Source: Acidimicrobiia bacterium
GTDB taxonomy: Bacteria > Actinomycetota > Acidimicrobiia > Acidimicrobiales > Acidimicrobilacustridaceae
Assembly: GCA_020832495.1 (NCBI GenBank)
Contig: JAFIEP010000111.1
Location: forward strand, 1 to 64,000
DNA: 64,000 bases
Direction of reading: 5' to 3'
Both the position numbers and the translations under genes were made by a program. Position 1 is the first letter of the stretch. Each line of letters opens with the position of its first letter. The notes under the pieces are model-generated. The model saw nothing but the letters and a program-made list of their open reading frames with translations, made no database searches and was not told the DNA's origin. Below, in pieces: positions 46,221-54,818 of the stretch.

Positions 46221-49200
46221 GTGGAGGCGACGGTGGAACGGCAGCGCAACACGGGTGGGCACCTCGGGCGGATCGTGCTGGCGATGGCGCTGCTTGCCGC
46301 CGGGCTCACCTTCACGGAACTGGCGCTACCCACGGCAACGGCGAGCGCCCACGACTGGAACAACGTCCAGCTCGAGCGAGGCGACTCGACCGGCTCGAAC
46401 GGACAAGGCAGCGACGTGGCCGTGGCCACCGACAACAACGGTGTCGGCCTGGCCGCGGTGTCGAACGGCGGCGGCGAGGTGCTCGTCTACGGCGAGAACA
46501 TCGGCGGCACCGGCAACTGGGGCCTGGCCACCACGATCCCGTCGAGCGCCGTCGACAACACGTCGGACAGCTTCGGCTCGGCCATCGCCCTCGAGGCAGG
46601 CTCCGCATCGCAGGACGCCGTGCTCGTCGTCGGGGATCCCGACGGCGGCGACCACGACGCGTGCTTCAATCGCACCGGTCTGGTGGCCATCTTCACACTC
46701 AGCCAGGCGCAGGGCTCCACTGACCTCACCACGTGGACGCACAGCACGACGTTCCTCCCGCCGTCGGCCGTCCAGTCCCGCTACAACAACCTCGGCTCGT
46801 CCGTCGACATCGACGGTCGCTGGGTCATGGCCGGGGCGCCAGGGATCAACGTGTGCTTGGAAGGCGCCGAGGACCAGTACGTGGCCATCTACGACCTCGA
46901 GAACCCCACCGCACAGCCGGCGTCGTGGAAGACGCACGACACCGGCGAGCCGGGATGGGCTCCTGCACTGGGACGGGCAGTGGCCATCGCCGGCGACTAC
47001 GCCTTCTACAGCGCACCGGGTGAGGACTACGTGTGCATGAGCGTCTACTACACCGAGTCGAGCGACAGCTCCCCGGCCTGGCACGAATCGGGATGTAGGG
47101 AGTGGCCGCTCGCCGAACCGCTCAGCAGCGAGCGGCTCGGCGGGCTCGTGAACAACGTCTACGGCGACGCCTTGGCCTTCAACCCGGAGACCAACCAGCT
47201 GTTCATCGCCCTGCCGGACAACTCCTACACCCAGTGCAGCAGCACCAACTGCGCCGACGGCGACGGTGAACTGGTCTACACCTGCGTCTACGGACCCGGC
47301 GAGGTCTACGTGTACAGCCCGGACCTCTCCGACGTGCCCTCGAACGGCAGCCCCGTGCCCGATCTCTCGCAATGGAACTTGGCTCAGACCCTCACGCCCA
47401 GCGGGATCGACGTGAACCAGTTCGACAACGGCAAGCACGAGTGCCCGAAGAACCAGGCCCCCGAGGGCACCTACTTCGGTGCCTCCCTGGCCCTCGACCC
47501 CGGGACGGGCACCCTGCTCGTGGGCATGTCCGAGCAGCACATCTCCCCGGCGGGCAACGGCGCCGTCGTGGAGTTCACCGTCGGCGGCTCCGCCAACACC
47601 TGGACCGAACAGCGCACCTTCGCCCAGGCCACCGCCTTGCAGGCCGACGGCGCCGCCTTCGGGGCCTCGACCGCCATCGCACCGTCCGCCCTGGGTCTGG
47701 TGAACATGGTGGTCGGTGCTCCCGACCAGCCGGTGACCGGGACGTCGGACAGCTCCGACGACCGCGGGTACGCCTACGTCTTCGGCCAGACGAACCCGGC
47801 CTCGGTCGGGCTCAGCGTGGAGCGCGTGATCCCCGAGCCCCCGACTCCCATCACCACCGCCGACGAACCGGTCTACCAGGTCACGTTGAGCGTCACCGAG
47901 GCACAACCTGCCATGGGGACGGTCGTCACGGTGAGCCTCGACCCCGCCATCGGCACGGTCGAACTCACCAGCGATGTGGGTCCGTGGTCGTGCAGCGGGG
48001 CGACCTGCACCGCCACCGCAGCCATCCCCGGTGGGACGCAGCAGGTGCTCGACGCCCGCATCTCCTTCGGCGCCGGCGCCGCTGGCCAGCAGTTCCAGGT
48101 GACGGCCGAAGCCACGTGGACGAACCCCAGCGACAGCGTGGTGGTGGCCACCGCCGAGGGCCGGGTCGCCGCCGACACCACGCTCACGGTGGCCATCGAG
48201 CAGCTCACCGCTGGCCCCACGGTGTCCCCCGGCACCACCGTCGACTACCAGGTGACCGTCACCAACACCGGGTCGGCTCCGGCCGATCAGCCAGTCGTCT
48301 ACGCCGAGTTCAGCGGAGCCCCGGCCGACTTCGAAGGCGACCCGTTCCTCACCTGGACCGGCGACTCGGAGCCGCCATGGATCTGCTACGCCGGCTCGAA
48401 GCCTTTCTGCGACACCTCGGCGATCGCCCCGGGACGTTCGGAGGTGTTCACCTTGTCGGTGCCGCTCTCGAACTCCGCGCCGGTCGGCGAGCTCGATGTG
48501 AACGTGGTCGCCCTGTGGAGCAACCCGGCGGGCGGTACGGCCACCACTTCGGCCCAGACGATCGTTGCCTGGCCGACCACCCCATCGTTCAGCGTGGCCA
48601 TCGACCTCGACGGCAGCGCCGCCCCGGGCCAGAGCGTGCCGATCGCCTTCGGTGTGAACAACCTCACCGGCACGACCGTGGTCGGTCTCGAGGTGGAGCT
48701 CTCGGCGTCGCTCACCGGGGGATCGCTCCCCGTCGACATCGCCTCGTTCACCGTCGACAACCCGACCTCGTGGGCCTGCGCCGCATCGTCGCCCGACGCC
48801 ACCACCTGCACCACCGACGACCTGCCCGCCAGTGAGGGCTCCACGATCCGCGGCACGATCCAGCTCAGCGACCTGCCCGGGAACGACCCCGTGGTGGCCT
48901 CGGGCGACCGGGCCACGCTCACCCTCGACGGCACACTTCAGTGGGCCAACGGGCCGTCCGGCGTCGGCACCCTCACCGACACCGACAGCGTCGCCGTCGG
49001 CGCACCCGTCACCGTCGGCATCACCCAGACACCCTCTGTCACCCCACCGGTGGGCCAACCGGTCACCGTCACCGTCATCGCCCAGAACACCGGCAGCCAG
49101 ACGGTGCAGATGTCCGTGCTGCGCACGCAGGTGCCCACCAACGCCTTCTCCGACATCACGTGGACCGTGGAAGCCGAGAACTGGTTCTGCTACCAAACGA

Positions 49201-50021
49201 TCGAGAACCTCTCCGAGGTCGGTGAGGTGGACGTCGGCATCTGCGAGGGCGACGCACCGCTCGAACCCGGCGACTCGGTCACCCTGCAGCTCCAGGCCAC
49301 GCTCGAGGCCGCCGGCCGAATCGGAGCGGAAGCCCTGCTGCAGACTCCCCTCCAGGCCCGGGTGTGGAACTCGCTCGACGTCGTCCCCGGCGAGCCCACC
49401 GCCGACCTCGCCATGGCCGCCGCCAGCCCGACCACCATGCTGCACCGGGACCGTGCGACCGACGTCGCCCTCGAGGTCCGGAACCACGGACCTTCGCCCG
49501 CTGCCGGGGTCGAGGTGCGAGTCGCGCTCGACGAGGCCGTGGACGCCACCGCCGTGCGCACCCCCGACGGGGTCCGCCACACCACCGCCACGTTGCCAGC
49601 CGATCCCCCCGCCGCCGATGTCGGCACGGTGTGGTCGTGCTGGCGCCACCAAGGTGCGCTCCACTGCCGCACCGACGACCACACCGCAGCAGACGAAGTG
49701 CACCGCTTCGACGTCGAGGTGCGAGCCGGCGGTGCCGCCTCACCCGGCTCGGTGCACCAGCTCCGAGCCAGCGTCACGTCGGCGACGCCGGAGACTGACC
49801 TGGCCAACAACGCCACCTCGGTGACGCTCACCGTGGCGTCGCTCAGCACGCCGCGCGGCACCCGACCGCTGGCCGCCGGGCCGGTGGGCAGCGGCGTCGG
49901 ACGAGGTCGGCTGCCGGTCACCGGCGCCGCCATCGGCGTGGTGGCCTTGGTCGGCCTCGGCCTGTTGGCCGCCGGTGGGCTGGCCGCCGCATCGGGCGGC
50001 ACCCGCCGACGCTACGACTGA
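46221..50021 (+). CDS. FG-GAP/DUF11-repeat cell-wall protein with LPVTG signal
   Basis: This 1266-residue exported protein has a signal peptide to about residue 43 (ATASA), several FG-GAP-like segments (NNLGSSVDIDGRW and GASLALDPGTGTLLVG types), then repeated DUF11-like beta domains (VDYQVTVTNTGSAPADQPV, GQPVTVTVIAQNTGSQTV, DVALEVRNHGPSPAAGVEV). LPVTG at 1231-1235 is followed by a hydrophobic segment and RRRYD, a sortase sorting signal, although no sortase is in the window. A TAGCGT at 46191 lies 24 bases before the GTG start. Function: probable cell-surface adhesion or structure. Confidence 0.88.
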   Translation: MEATVERQRNTGGHLGRIVLAMALLAAGLTFTELALPTATASAHDWNNVQLERGDSTGSNGQGSDVAVATDNNGVGLAAVSNGGGEVLVYGENIGGTGNWGLATTIPSSAVDNTSDSFGSAIALEAGSASQDAVLVVGDPDGGDHDACFNRTGLVAIFTLSQAQGSTDLTTWTHSTTFLPPSAVQSRYNNLGSSVDIDGRWVMAGAPGINVCLEGAEDQYVAIYDLENPTAQPASWKTHDTGEPGWAPALGRAVAIAGDYAFYSAPGEDYVCMSVYYTESSDSSPAWHESGCREWPLAEPLSSERLGGLVNNVYGDALAFNPETNQLFIALPDNSYTQCSSTNCADGDGELVYTCVYGPGEVYVYSPDLSDVPSNGSPVPDLSQWNLAQTLTPSGIDVNQFDNGKHECPKNQAPEGTYFGASLALDPGTGTLLVGMSEQHISPAGNGAVVEFTVGGSANTWTEQRTFAQATALQADGAAFGASTAIAPSALGLVNMVVGAPDQPVTGTSDSSDDRGYAYVFGQTNPASVGLSVERVIPEPPTPITTADEPVYQVTLSVTEAQPAMGTVVTVSLDPAIGTVELTSDVGPWSCSGATCTATAAIPGGTQQVLDARISFGAGAAGQQFQVTAEATWTNPSDSVVVATAEGRVAADTTLTVAIEQLTAGPTVSPGTTVDYQVTVTNTGSAPADQPVVYAEFSGAPADFEGDPFLTWTGDSEPPWICYAGSKPFCDTSAIAPGRSEVFTLSVPLSNSAPVGELDVNVVALWSNPAGGTATTSAQTIVAWPTTPSFSVAIDLDGSAAPGQSVPIAFGVNNLTGTTVVGLEVELSASLTGGSLPVDIASFTVDNPTSWACAASSPDATTCTTDDLPASEGSTIRGTIQLSDLPGNDPVVASGDRATLTLDGTLQWANGPSGVGTLTDTDSVAVGAPVTVGITQTPSVTPPVGQPVTVTVIAQNTGSQTVQMSVLRTQVPTNAFSDITWTVEAENWFCYQTIENLSEVGEVDVGICEGDAPLEPGDSVTLQLQATLEAAGRIGAEALLQTPLQARVWNSLDVVPGEPTADLAMAAASPTTMLHRDRATDVALEVRNHGPSPAAGVEVRVALDEAVDATAVRTPDGVRHTTATLPADPPAADVGTVWSCWRHQGALHCRTDDHTAADEVHRFDVEVRAGGAASPGSVHQLRASVTSATPETDLANNATSVTLTVASLSTPRGTRPLAAGPVGSGVGRGRLPVTGAAIGVVALVGLGLLAAGGLAAASGGTRRRYD

Positions 50022-50080
50022 GCCGCTGGGGCCGTCGCCGGCACCGTGGCTGCCAGTGAGGCTCCTCGACTCATGGCGCC

Positions 50081-50890
50081 TCAGGTCGTGAGCACTACCG
50101 ACAGCAGGTCGGCACACGCCGTGTTGCGGTCGGGGGTGACCCCCGGGTAGGCGAAGCTCAGCGTGCAGCGCAGGGCCCGTGTGCTCGACGGAACGGACGC
50201 CGACTCCTCGGTGAGCACCAACCCGGTGGCCACCAACGTGGTGGAGTCGACAGGGCCGACCGTGAGGGTGCCGAGCACTACGTCGGTGGCCGACAGGAAC
50301 TCCACCGTCAGGCTCGCCGTGGTTGCCACCGCCGGGTTGCCGCCCAGGTAGGCGCTGGCCGTACAGGTCACGTCGCCGGCGTCGATCTCGCTGGCGCAGG
50401 CCACCACATCAGTGCGCTGCACGGCCTCGGCCGGCGAGGCGGCGCCGCTGAACGAGCCGCAGAACAGGTTGTCACCCACCTCCGCAGAAGCCGGCGACAG
50501 GTCGCCGGTGGTGGGCATGTCCACATGGCCGTAGTCGCACACCCGCAGCCCGTTCGTCACCTGCCACGGCGGATCGTTCAGGATCGGGCCCGGCGCCGTG
50601 CCCTGGGGGACGTGGGGGTCGAAAGTGGGATCGCCGACGAAGCAGTCGGGCTCGACGAGGCCGGCACCCCCGGCACACTCCAACAGGTTCACACCGAGAT
50701 CGGCACAGCCGGTCTGTGCCGCGACGGCGGACACCGACAGCACCGACGGTGCCGACCAGACCACGGCTGCGCCCCCGACCAACCCGGCGGCACCACCAAG
50801 GATCCGGCGACGAGACGGCCGAACTCGGCGGTCGTCGCTGCCGGCTGACGTTGCCTGCCCCGCGGCACTCACGTCCCCATCGCCACTCAT
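50081..50890 (-). CDS. Tat-type secreted protein of unknown function
   Basis: This 269-residue protein begins with a twin-arginine-type leader (RRRILGGAAGLVGG) and hydrophobic core, cleaved near AVAAQTGC. The mature part has multiple cysteines (GCADLGVNLLECAG, CFVGDP, RVCDYGHVDMP, NLFCGSF, VACASEID, VTCTASAY, ALRCTLSF, NTACADLL), suggesting disulfides. No named family is recognised. A TAGCTT seven bases before ATG 50890 supports leaderless transcription. Organisation parallels the protein at 56168-57001. It ends facing the LPVTG gene. Confidence 0.72.
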   Translation of the reverse strand: MSGDGDVSAAGQATSAGSDDRRVRPSRRRILGGAAGLVGGAAVVWSAPSVLSVSAVAAQTGCADLGVNLLECAGGAGLVEPDCFVGDPTFDPHVPQGTAPGPILNDPPWQVTNGLRVCDYGHVDMPTTGDLSPASAEVGDNLFCGSFSGAASPAEAVQRTDVVACASEIDAGDVTCTASAYLGGNPAVATTASLTVEFLSATDVVLGTLTVGPVDSTTLVATGLVLTEESASVPSSTRALRCTLSFAYPGVTPDRNTACADLLSVVLTT

Positions 50891-50897
50891 GGGACGG

Positions 50898-50903
50898 AAG
50901 CTA
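50898..50903 (-). promoter_or_regulatory. Leaderless TAGCTT -10 box
   Basis: TAGCTT on the minus strand is followed by seven bases and ATG 50890. No ribosome site fits in the gap. Confidence 0.5.
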
Positions 50904-50985
50904 GTCGGCGCATATGTCACAAGGGCGCGATGGCTGCGGCGCCTGCTGGTCGCGCCTCGACACGGTGGACCGGCCGCCCCGCCAC

Positions 50986-52599
50986 TCAGGCGCCTGTGGC
51001 CACTCCCTTGGCCCAGCGGTAGTCGGCTTTGCCCGAGGGTGAACGGACGAGTTCGTCCACGAAATGGACCTCGCGGGGCACCTTGTAGCCGGCGATGTGC
51101 TGCTTGCAGTGGGCGGCCAACTCCTCGACCGACGGGCGGGCGTCGCTGCGCGACGCAATGACGGCGGTGACCCGCTCGCCCCAACGCTCGTCGGGAACGC
51201 CCACCACCACGGCGTCGAACACGTCGGGGTGGCCCTTGAGGACCAGTTCGACCTCTTCGGGGAAGATCTTCTCACCGCCGGAGTTGATGCTGACCGAGCC
51301 GCGACCCAACAAGGTGATGGTGCCGTCGGCCTCGGTCATGGCCATGTCGCCGGGCACGACCCAGCGCTGGCCACCGATGGTCGGGAAGGTCTCGGCCGTC
51401 TTCTTCTCGTCCTTGTAGTAGCCGAGCGGGATGTTGCCCCGCCGGGCCAGCCGGCCGACGATGCCGTCACCGGGCGTGGTGGGGTTGCCCTCGTCGTCGA
51501 GGACGATGGTGTGTTCCCCGAAGGTGAACTGCGGCCGACCGTGTTCGTCGGCGCCGGAGCTCGAACCCTGGAAGCCGGTCTCCGACGCCCCGATGGCGTC
51601 GATGACGATGGTGTTGGGCAGGTGCTCGGCGAACATCTCCTTCACCGCCGGCGAGAGGATGGCCCCGCCGGAGGCGATGATGAAGATCGACGAGGTGTCG
51701 ACCGAGTCGCCCAACTCGGCCAGGCGCTCGATGAGCGGACGGGCCTGGGCGTCACCCACGATGTTCATGATCTGTACGCCTTCGCTGGCGATGATGTCCC
51801 ACACCTCGGCGGCATCCATGCCCTTCGAGGCGCTGAGCACCATCTTGTGCCCGGCCAGCGCCGAGTTGATCGAGGCCCACTGCGCGGCGCCGTGCATGAG
51901 TGGCGCCAGGGGGAACCCGATCTGCTGGGTGCGGTCGGGTGCCCGCTCGGCAATCTCCTCCTCACGTTCGATGGGCGGCTCGAGGACGCTCATCATGGGG
52001 CCGACGGTGGCCTTGAAGAAGTCCTCGTGGCGCCACATCACGCCCTTGGGCATGCCGGTGGTGCCACCGGTGTAGAGGATGTAAAGGTCGTCGTTGCTGC
52101 GCGGCTCGAAATCGCGCTCGGGTGAGGCGGCGGCCAACGCTTCCTCGTACTCGACTGCGTCGCACACGGAGATGTCGGTACCCGACCCGTCGTCGTAGGC
52201 GAGACACGTCTGCAGGAGCGGACAGTCGTCGCGCACCGCGGCGATGCGCGGGGCGAACTCCGCAGCGTGGACGAGCGCCACCAGATCGGCGTTGTCGAAC
52301 AGGTAGCGCAGTTCGTTCTCCACGTAGCGGTAGTTCACGTTGATCGGCACCGCCCGCAGCTTCCAGGCCGCCCACTGGCCTTCCACCCACTCGTTGCCGT
52401 TGTAGCCGTAGATCCCGACCTTGTCGCCGGGGCCGACCCCTCGGTCGGCCAGGGCGTGGGCCAGGCGGTTGATGCGCGCCTCTTGTTCGCCGTAGGTGAA
52501 CGCCCGCCGCCCGCCGGGGGCGTTGGGCACCACCAGTGCCTCGCGCTCGGGCACCGCGTCCACCAGGAGTTCGTACAGGTCTGCCATGTTCCACGTCAT
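50986..52599 (-). CDS. AMP-forming acyl-CoA synthetase (FadD-like)
   Basis: This adenylating enzyme activates fatty or related acids to acyl-CoA. The AMP-binding motif YTGGTTGMPKGVMW lies near residue 190, with the A5 and A8-type segments GASETGFQGSS and SGGEKIFPEEVE following and a C-terminal Lys-containing PSGKADYRW. The start ATG 52599 begins MTWNMADLYELLVDAV; the longer open frame upstream is not supported. A palindrome CTGACGGTCCGTCAG lies 34-48 bases upstream, matching one upstream of the acyl-CoA dehydrogenase. Confidence 0.92.
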   Translation of the reverse strand: MTWNMADLYELLVDAVPEREALVVPNAPGGRRAFTYGEQEARINRLAHALADRGVGPGDKVGIYGYNGNEWVEGQWAAWKLRAVPINVNYRYVENELRYLFDNADLVALVHAAEFAPRIAAVRDDCPLLQTCLAYDDGSGTDISVCDAVEYEEALAAASPERDFEPRSNDDLYILYTGGTTGMPKGVMWRHEDFFKATVGPMMSVLEPPIEREEEIAERAPDRTQQIGFPLAPLMHGAAQWASINSALAGHKMVLSASKGMDAAEVWDIIASEGVQIMNIVGDAQARPLIERLAELGDSVDTSSIFIIASGGAILSPAVKEMFAEHLPNTIVIDAIGASETGFQGSSSGADEHGRPQFTFGEHTIVLDDEGNPTTPGDGIVGRLARRGNIPLGYYKDEKKTAETFPTIGGQRWVVPGDMAMTEADGTITLLGRGSVSINSGGEKIFPEEVELVLKGHPDVFDAVVVGVPDERWGERVTAVIASRSDARPSVEELAAHCKQHIAGYKVPREVHFVDELVRSPSGKADYRWAKGVATGA

Positions 52600-52632
52600 G
52601 GCCCTGATTGTGGCCCATTTGCGAGCGCTCTG

Positions 52633-52647
52633 CTGACGGTCCGTCAG
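52633..52647. promoter_or_regulatory. Operator-like palindrome CTGACGGTCCGTCAG
   Basis: This is a seven-base perfect arm repeat CTGACGG-T-CCGTCAG, 34-48 bases upstream of the acyl-CoA synthetase start. It differs from the site at 56134-56148 by one central base, and both are followed by ATC. Such palindromes are typical of TetR-family operators, but the regulator is not identified. Confidence 0.6.
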
Positions 52648-52703
52648 ATCCTCTCTCCCCGGTCGGCTTTCCCCGCCTTCCCCTGGCCACTCGGACGGTG
52701 GCG

Positions 52704-52709
52704 TAGCCT
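52704..52709 (+). promoter_or_regulatory. Leaderless TAGCCT -10 box
   Basis: TAGCCT is followed by six bases (CCGCCC class, no ribosome site) and ATG 52716. It is the clearest leaderless arrangement in the window, with the other strand carrying the acyl-CoA synthetase promoter nearby. Confidence 0.6.
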
Positions 52710-52715
52710 CCGCCC

Positions 52716-53162
52716 ATGGTCGTCGGATCGAGCTCGCATCGGGGTGTCGGCTCGCTCGACCCCGCGGCCCGCCGGGTGTTCTCGCTCTACCTGGCCGCGC
52801 AGGCAGTGGCGGGGGTGCTGTTCTGGGCACTGTTCCACGGCGTCGACGAGATCCGCACCGAGATCGAGTTGGTGGCGACGGTGCCCGCCGTGACCGACTC
52901 GTTCCTCTTGGCCGACGCCGCCGTGGTGGCCACCTCGGCAGCCGCCGCCTGGGGACTGCATCGTGGAGCGCGATGGGCGGTTGTCGCCGTGGCGCTGACC
53001 ACCGGCGGTCTGCTCTACCCCACGCTCTTCCTCATCGCCTGGGTCCCGGCGGCCGAGACCGGACTGGGTGCCCTGGCCGTGATGGTGCCCCCGACACTGT
53101 TGACGAGCTGGATCACCTGGCAGGTGTGGCGGGCCGAGCGCGGCGAGCTCCCGAGCCGCTAG
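52716..53162 (+). CDS. Small integral membrane protein of unknown function
   Basis: This 148-residue protein has four predicted hydrophobic segments (SLYLAAQAVAGVLFWALF, LLADAAVVATSAAAAWGL, AVVAVALTTGGLLYPTLFLI, LGALAVMVPPTLLTSWI). No family is recognised. The leaderless start ATG 52716 follows a TAGCCT box. The 3' end converges on the LCP gene after seven bases. Confidence 0.72.
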   Translation: MVVGSSSHRGVGSLDPAARRVFSLYLAAQAVAGVLFWALFHGVDEIRTEIELVATVPAVTDSFLLADAAVVATSAAAAWGLHRGARWAVVAVALTTGGLLYPTLFLIAWVPAAETGLGALAVMVPPTLLTSWITWQVWRAERGELPSR

Positions 53163-53168
53163 TCCACC

Positions 53169-54671
53169 TCAGGCGCAGACGACCCCTTCGGGTGGTTCGC
53201 CCGGCGTGCGACCGACGATCGTCGTGGTCGTGGTGCTGGGCGCGTCACCGTCGGTGGCATCGGCGGGCGCGGGACCCGGGGAGGTGCGCACGATGGAGGG
53301 GTGGTCATCGGACAGCGGCTCGGCCAGCACCGAACCGAGGTCGTCGCCGGTGACGACCACCACGGCACTCGGGTCGAGCGTGGGGTCGAACTCGACCCGG
53401 GCCCCGCCGGAGAGGTGCCGAGCGACCAGGAGTGCCGGGACCTCGGCGTTGCTCCCGTGGCGCACCGTGGTCACCTCGAGCGTCTCGCCGGCATCGCCGG
53501 TGGCGAGCACCTCGAAGCCCACCTCGGTGAACTCCGCTGCCAGGTCGCCGGCCTGGCCGGGGGTGCCGGTGCCGTTGTGGACGGCCACCGACACGGCCGA
53601 CACCGGGAGGTCGGTCACCGGTACGGCACGGAAGACGTTGAGCACCGGCTGGGCGGCCACCTCGTCGAGGCGGAGCACGGCCGCACCGCCCGAGGTGGTG
53701 TACCCCTCGACGGGCAGGGAGTGGAACACGATCGACTCTCCTTCGAACGTGGCGAACTGCCGGGCCACGTTCACCGCCTTGGTCACCTCGAGATCTGGGT
53801 CCAGTGTGAGGTAGTCGATGGCCAGATCCGCCATACGGTTCAGCGACCGGAGGTCGGTGAGCGAGAAGTCCTCCGCCGCCTTGTCGGCCACCGACCGCAT
53901 GAAGACCTGTTGGCGTGACATGCGCCCGAGGTCACCAGTGGGATCGGTACGCCACAAGCCATCCTCGCCCTGGTACTCGAGTGCCCGCGCCCGGGCGAAG
54001 GCCAGCGCCTGGAAGCCGTCGAGCGTCACGCACCCGGCCACCGGCACGTCGAGGCCCGAGTTGGGATCGCGCATCGGCGTGTCGAACCACACCGGGACGC
54101 CGTCGACGGCGTCAACGATGCCCTTGAAGCCCACGAAGTCGATCTCGACGTAGTGATGGATCTCGATGCCGAAGTCGTCGCGAATGGTGTCCACGAGCTG
54201 TTGCGGACCACCGGAGTAGGCGGTGTTCAGGCGTTGCGACCCGTCGGTGCCCGAGATGGGCACCCACAGGTCGCGTGGCAGCGACAAGATGTCGAGCCGT
54301 TCACCGTTCGGGTCCACCCGGATGACCATCATCATGTCGGCTCGCTGGCCCGACGTGTCCGGACTGGCACCGTCACCGACGAAGACATCAGCGCCGTCGG
54401 CATCGGTGTCGATGCCCATCCGACTGTCGGAACCCACCAGCAGGTAGTTGCGAGGCTCCGTGTCGAGCGCCTCGTCGAGAGAGATGTCACCCTGCAGTCG
54501 CGGAATGAGGTCCAACTTGCGGTGGACGCCGAAGAACGCCCCGGCGGCGAGCAGGCACATCACCGTAACGACCGACCCGGTGGCCAGCACGGCGCGCTGC
54601 ACACCACTCCGACGGGGGCGCTGGGGGCGAGGTTCGTCTCCGGAGCGGTCCCGGTCGAGCTGGCGAGCCAT
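53169..54671 (-). CDS. LytR-CpsA-Psr family cell-wall ligase with LytR_C domain
   Basis: LCP proteins attach glycopolymers to peptidoglycan using lipid-linked donors. The 500 residues have a basic N-terminus, one membrane helix (about 24-48) and an LCP catalytic domain with NYLLVGSDSR, DILSLPRDLWVPI, RLNTAYSGG and CVTLDGFQALAFARAR. A LytR_C-type domain with VSVAVHNGTGTPGQAG follows from about residue 375, then a Thr-rich C-terminal tail. TAGCGT on the minus strand (54681-54686) is nine bases from the ATG, without a good ribosome site. Confidence 0.93.
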   Translation of the reverse strand: MARQLDRDRSGDEPRPQRPRRSGVQRAVLATGSVVTVMCLLAAGAFFGVHRKLDLIPRLQGDISLDEALDTEPRNYLLVGSDSRMGIDTDADGADVFVGDGASPDTSGQRADMMMVIRVDPNGERLDILSLPRDLWVPISGTDGSQRLNTAYSGGPQQLVDTIRDDFGIEIHHYVEIDFVGFKGIVDAVDGVPVWFDTPMRDPNSGLDVPVAGCVTLDGFQALAFARARALEYQGEDGLWRTDPTGDLGRMSRQQVFMRSVADKAAEDFSLTDLRSLNRMADLAIDYLTLDPDLEVTKAVNVARQFATFEGESIVFHSLPVEGYTTSGGAAVLRLDEVAAQPVLNVFRAVPVTDLPVSAVSVAVHNGTGTPGQAGDLAAEFTEVGFEVLATGDAGETLEVTTVRHGSNAEVPALLVARHLSGGARVEFDPTLDPSAVVVVTGDDLGSVLAEPLSDDHPSIVRTSPGPAPADATDGDAPSTTTTTIVGRTPGEPPEGVVCA

Positions 54672-54680
54672 GTGGGATCA

Positions 54681-54686
54681 ACGCTA
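54681..54686 (-). promoter_or_regulatory. TAGCGT -10 box of the LCP gene
   Basis: TAGCGT read on the minus strand, nine bases before ATG 54671, fits a near-leaderless transcript. The remaining 130 bases to the acyl-CoA dehydrogenase stop hold nothing else I recognise. Confidence 0.45.
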
Positions 54687-54818
54687 CTCCCCCGTAACGT
54701 GACTGCAATGTCATGGCGGGCCGGCGCGACGGTGAACGATCCACCCAGCGAGGCGGCGCGCAACGGTCAAGACCGACCCCCACCCTGGGCCGGGTCGTCA
54801 GAGTTCGGGGCTCAGGGT

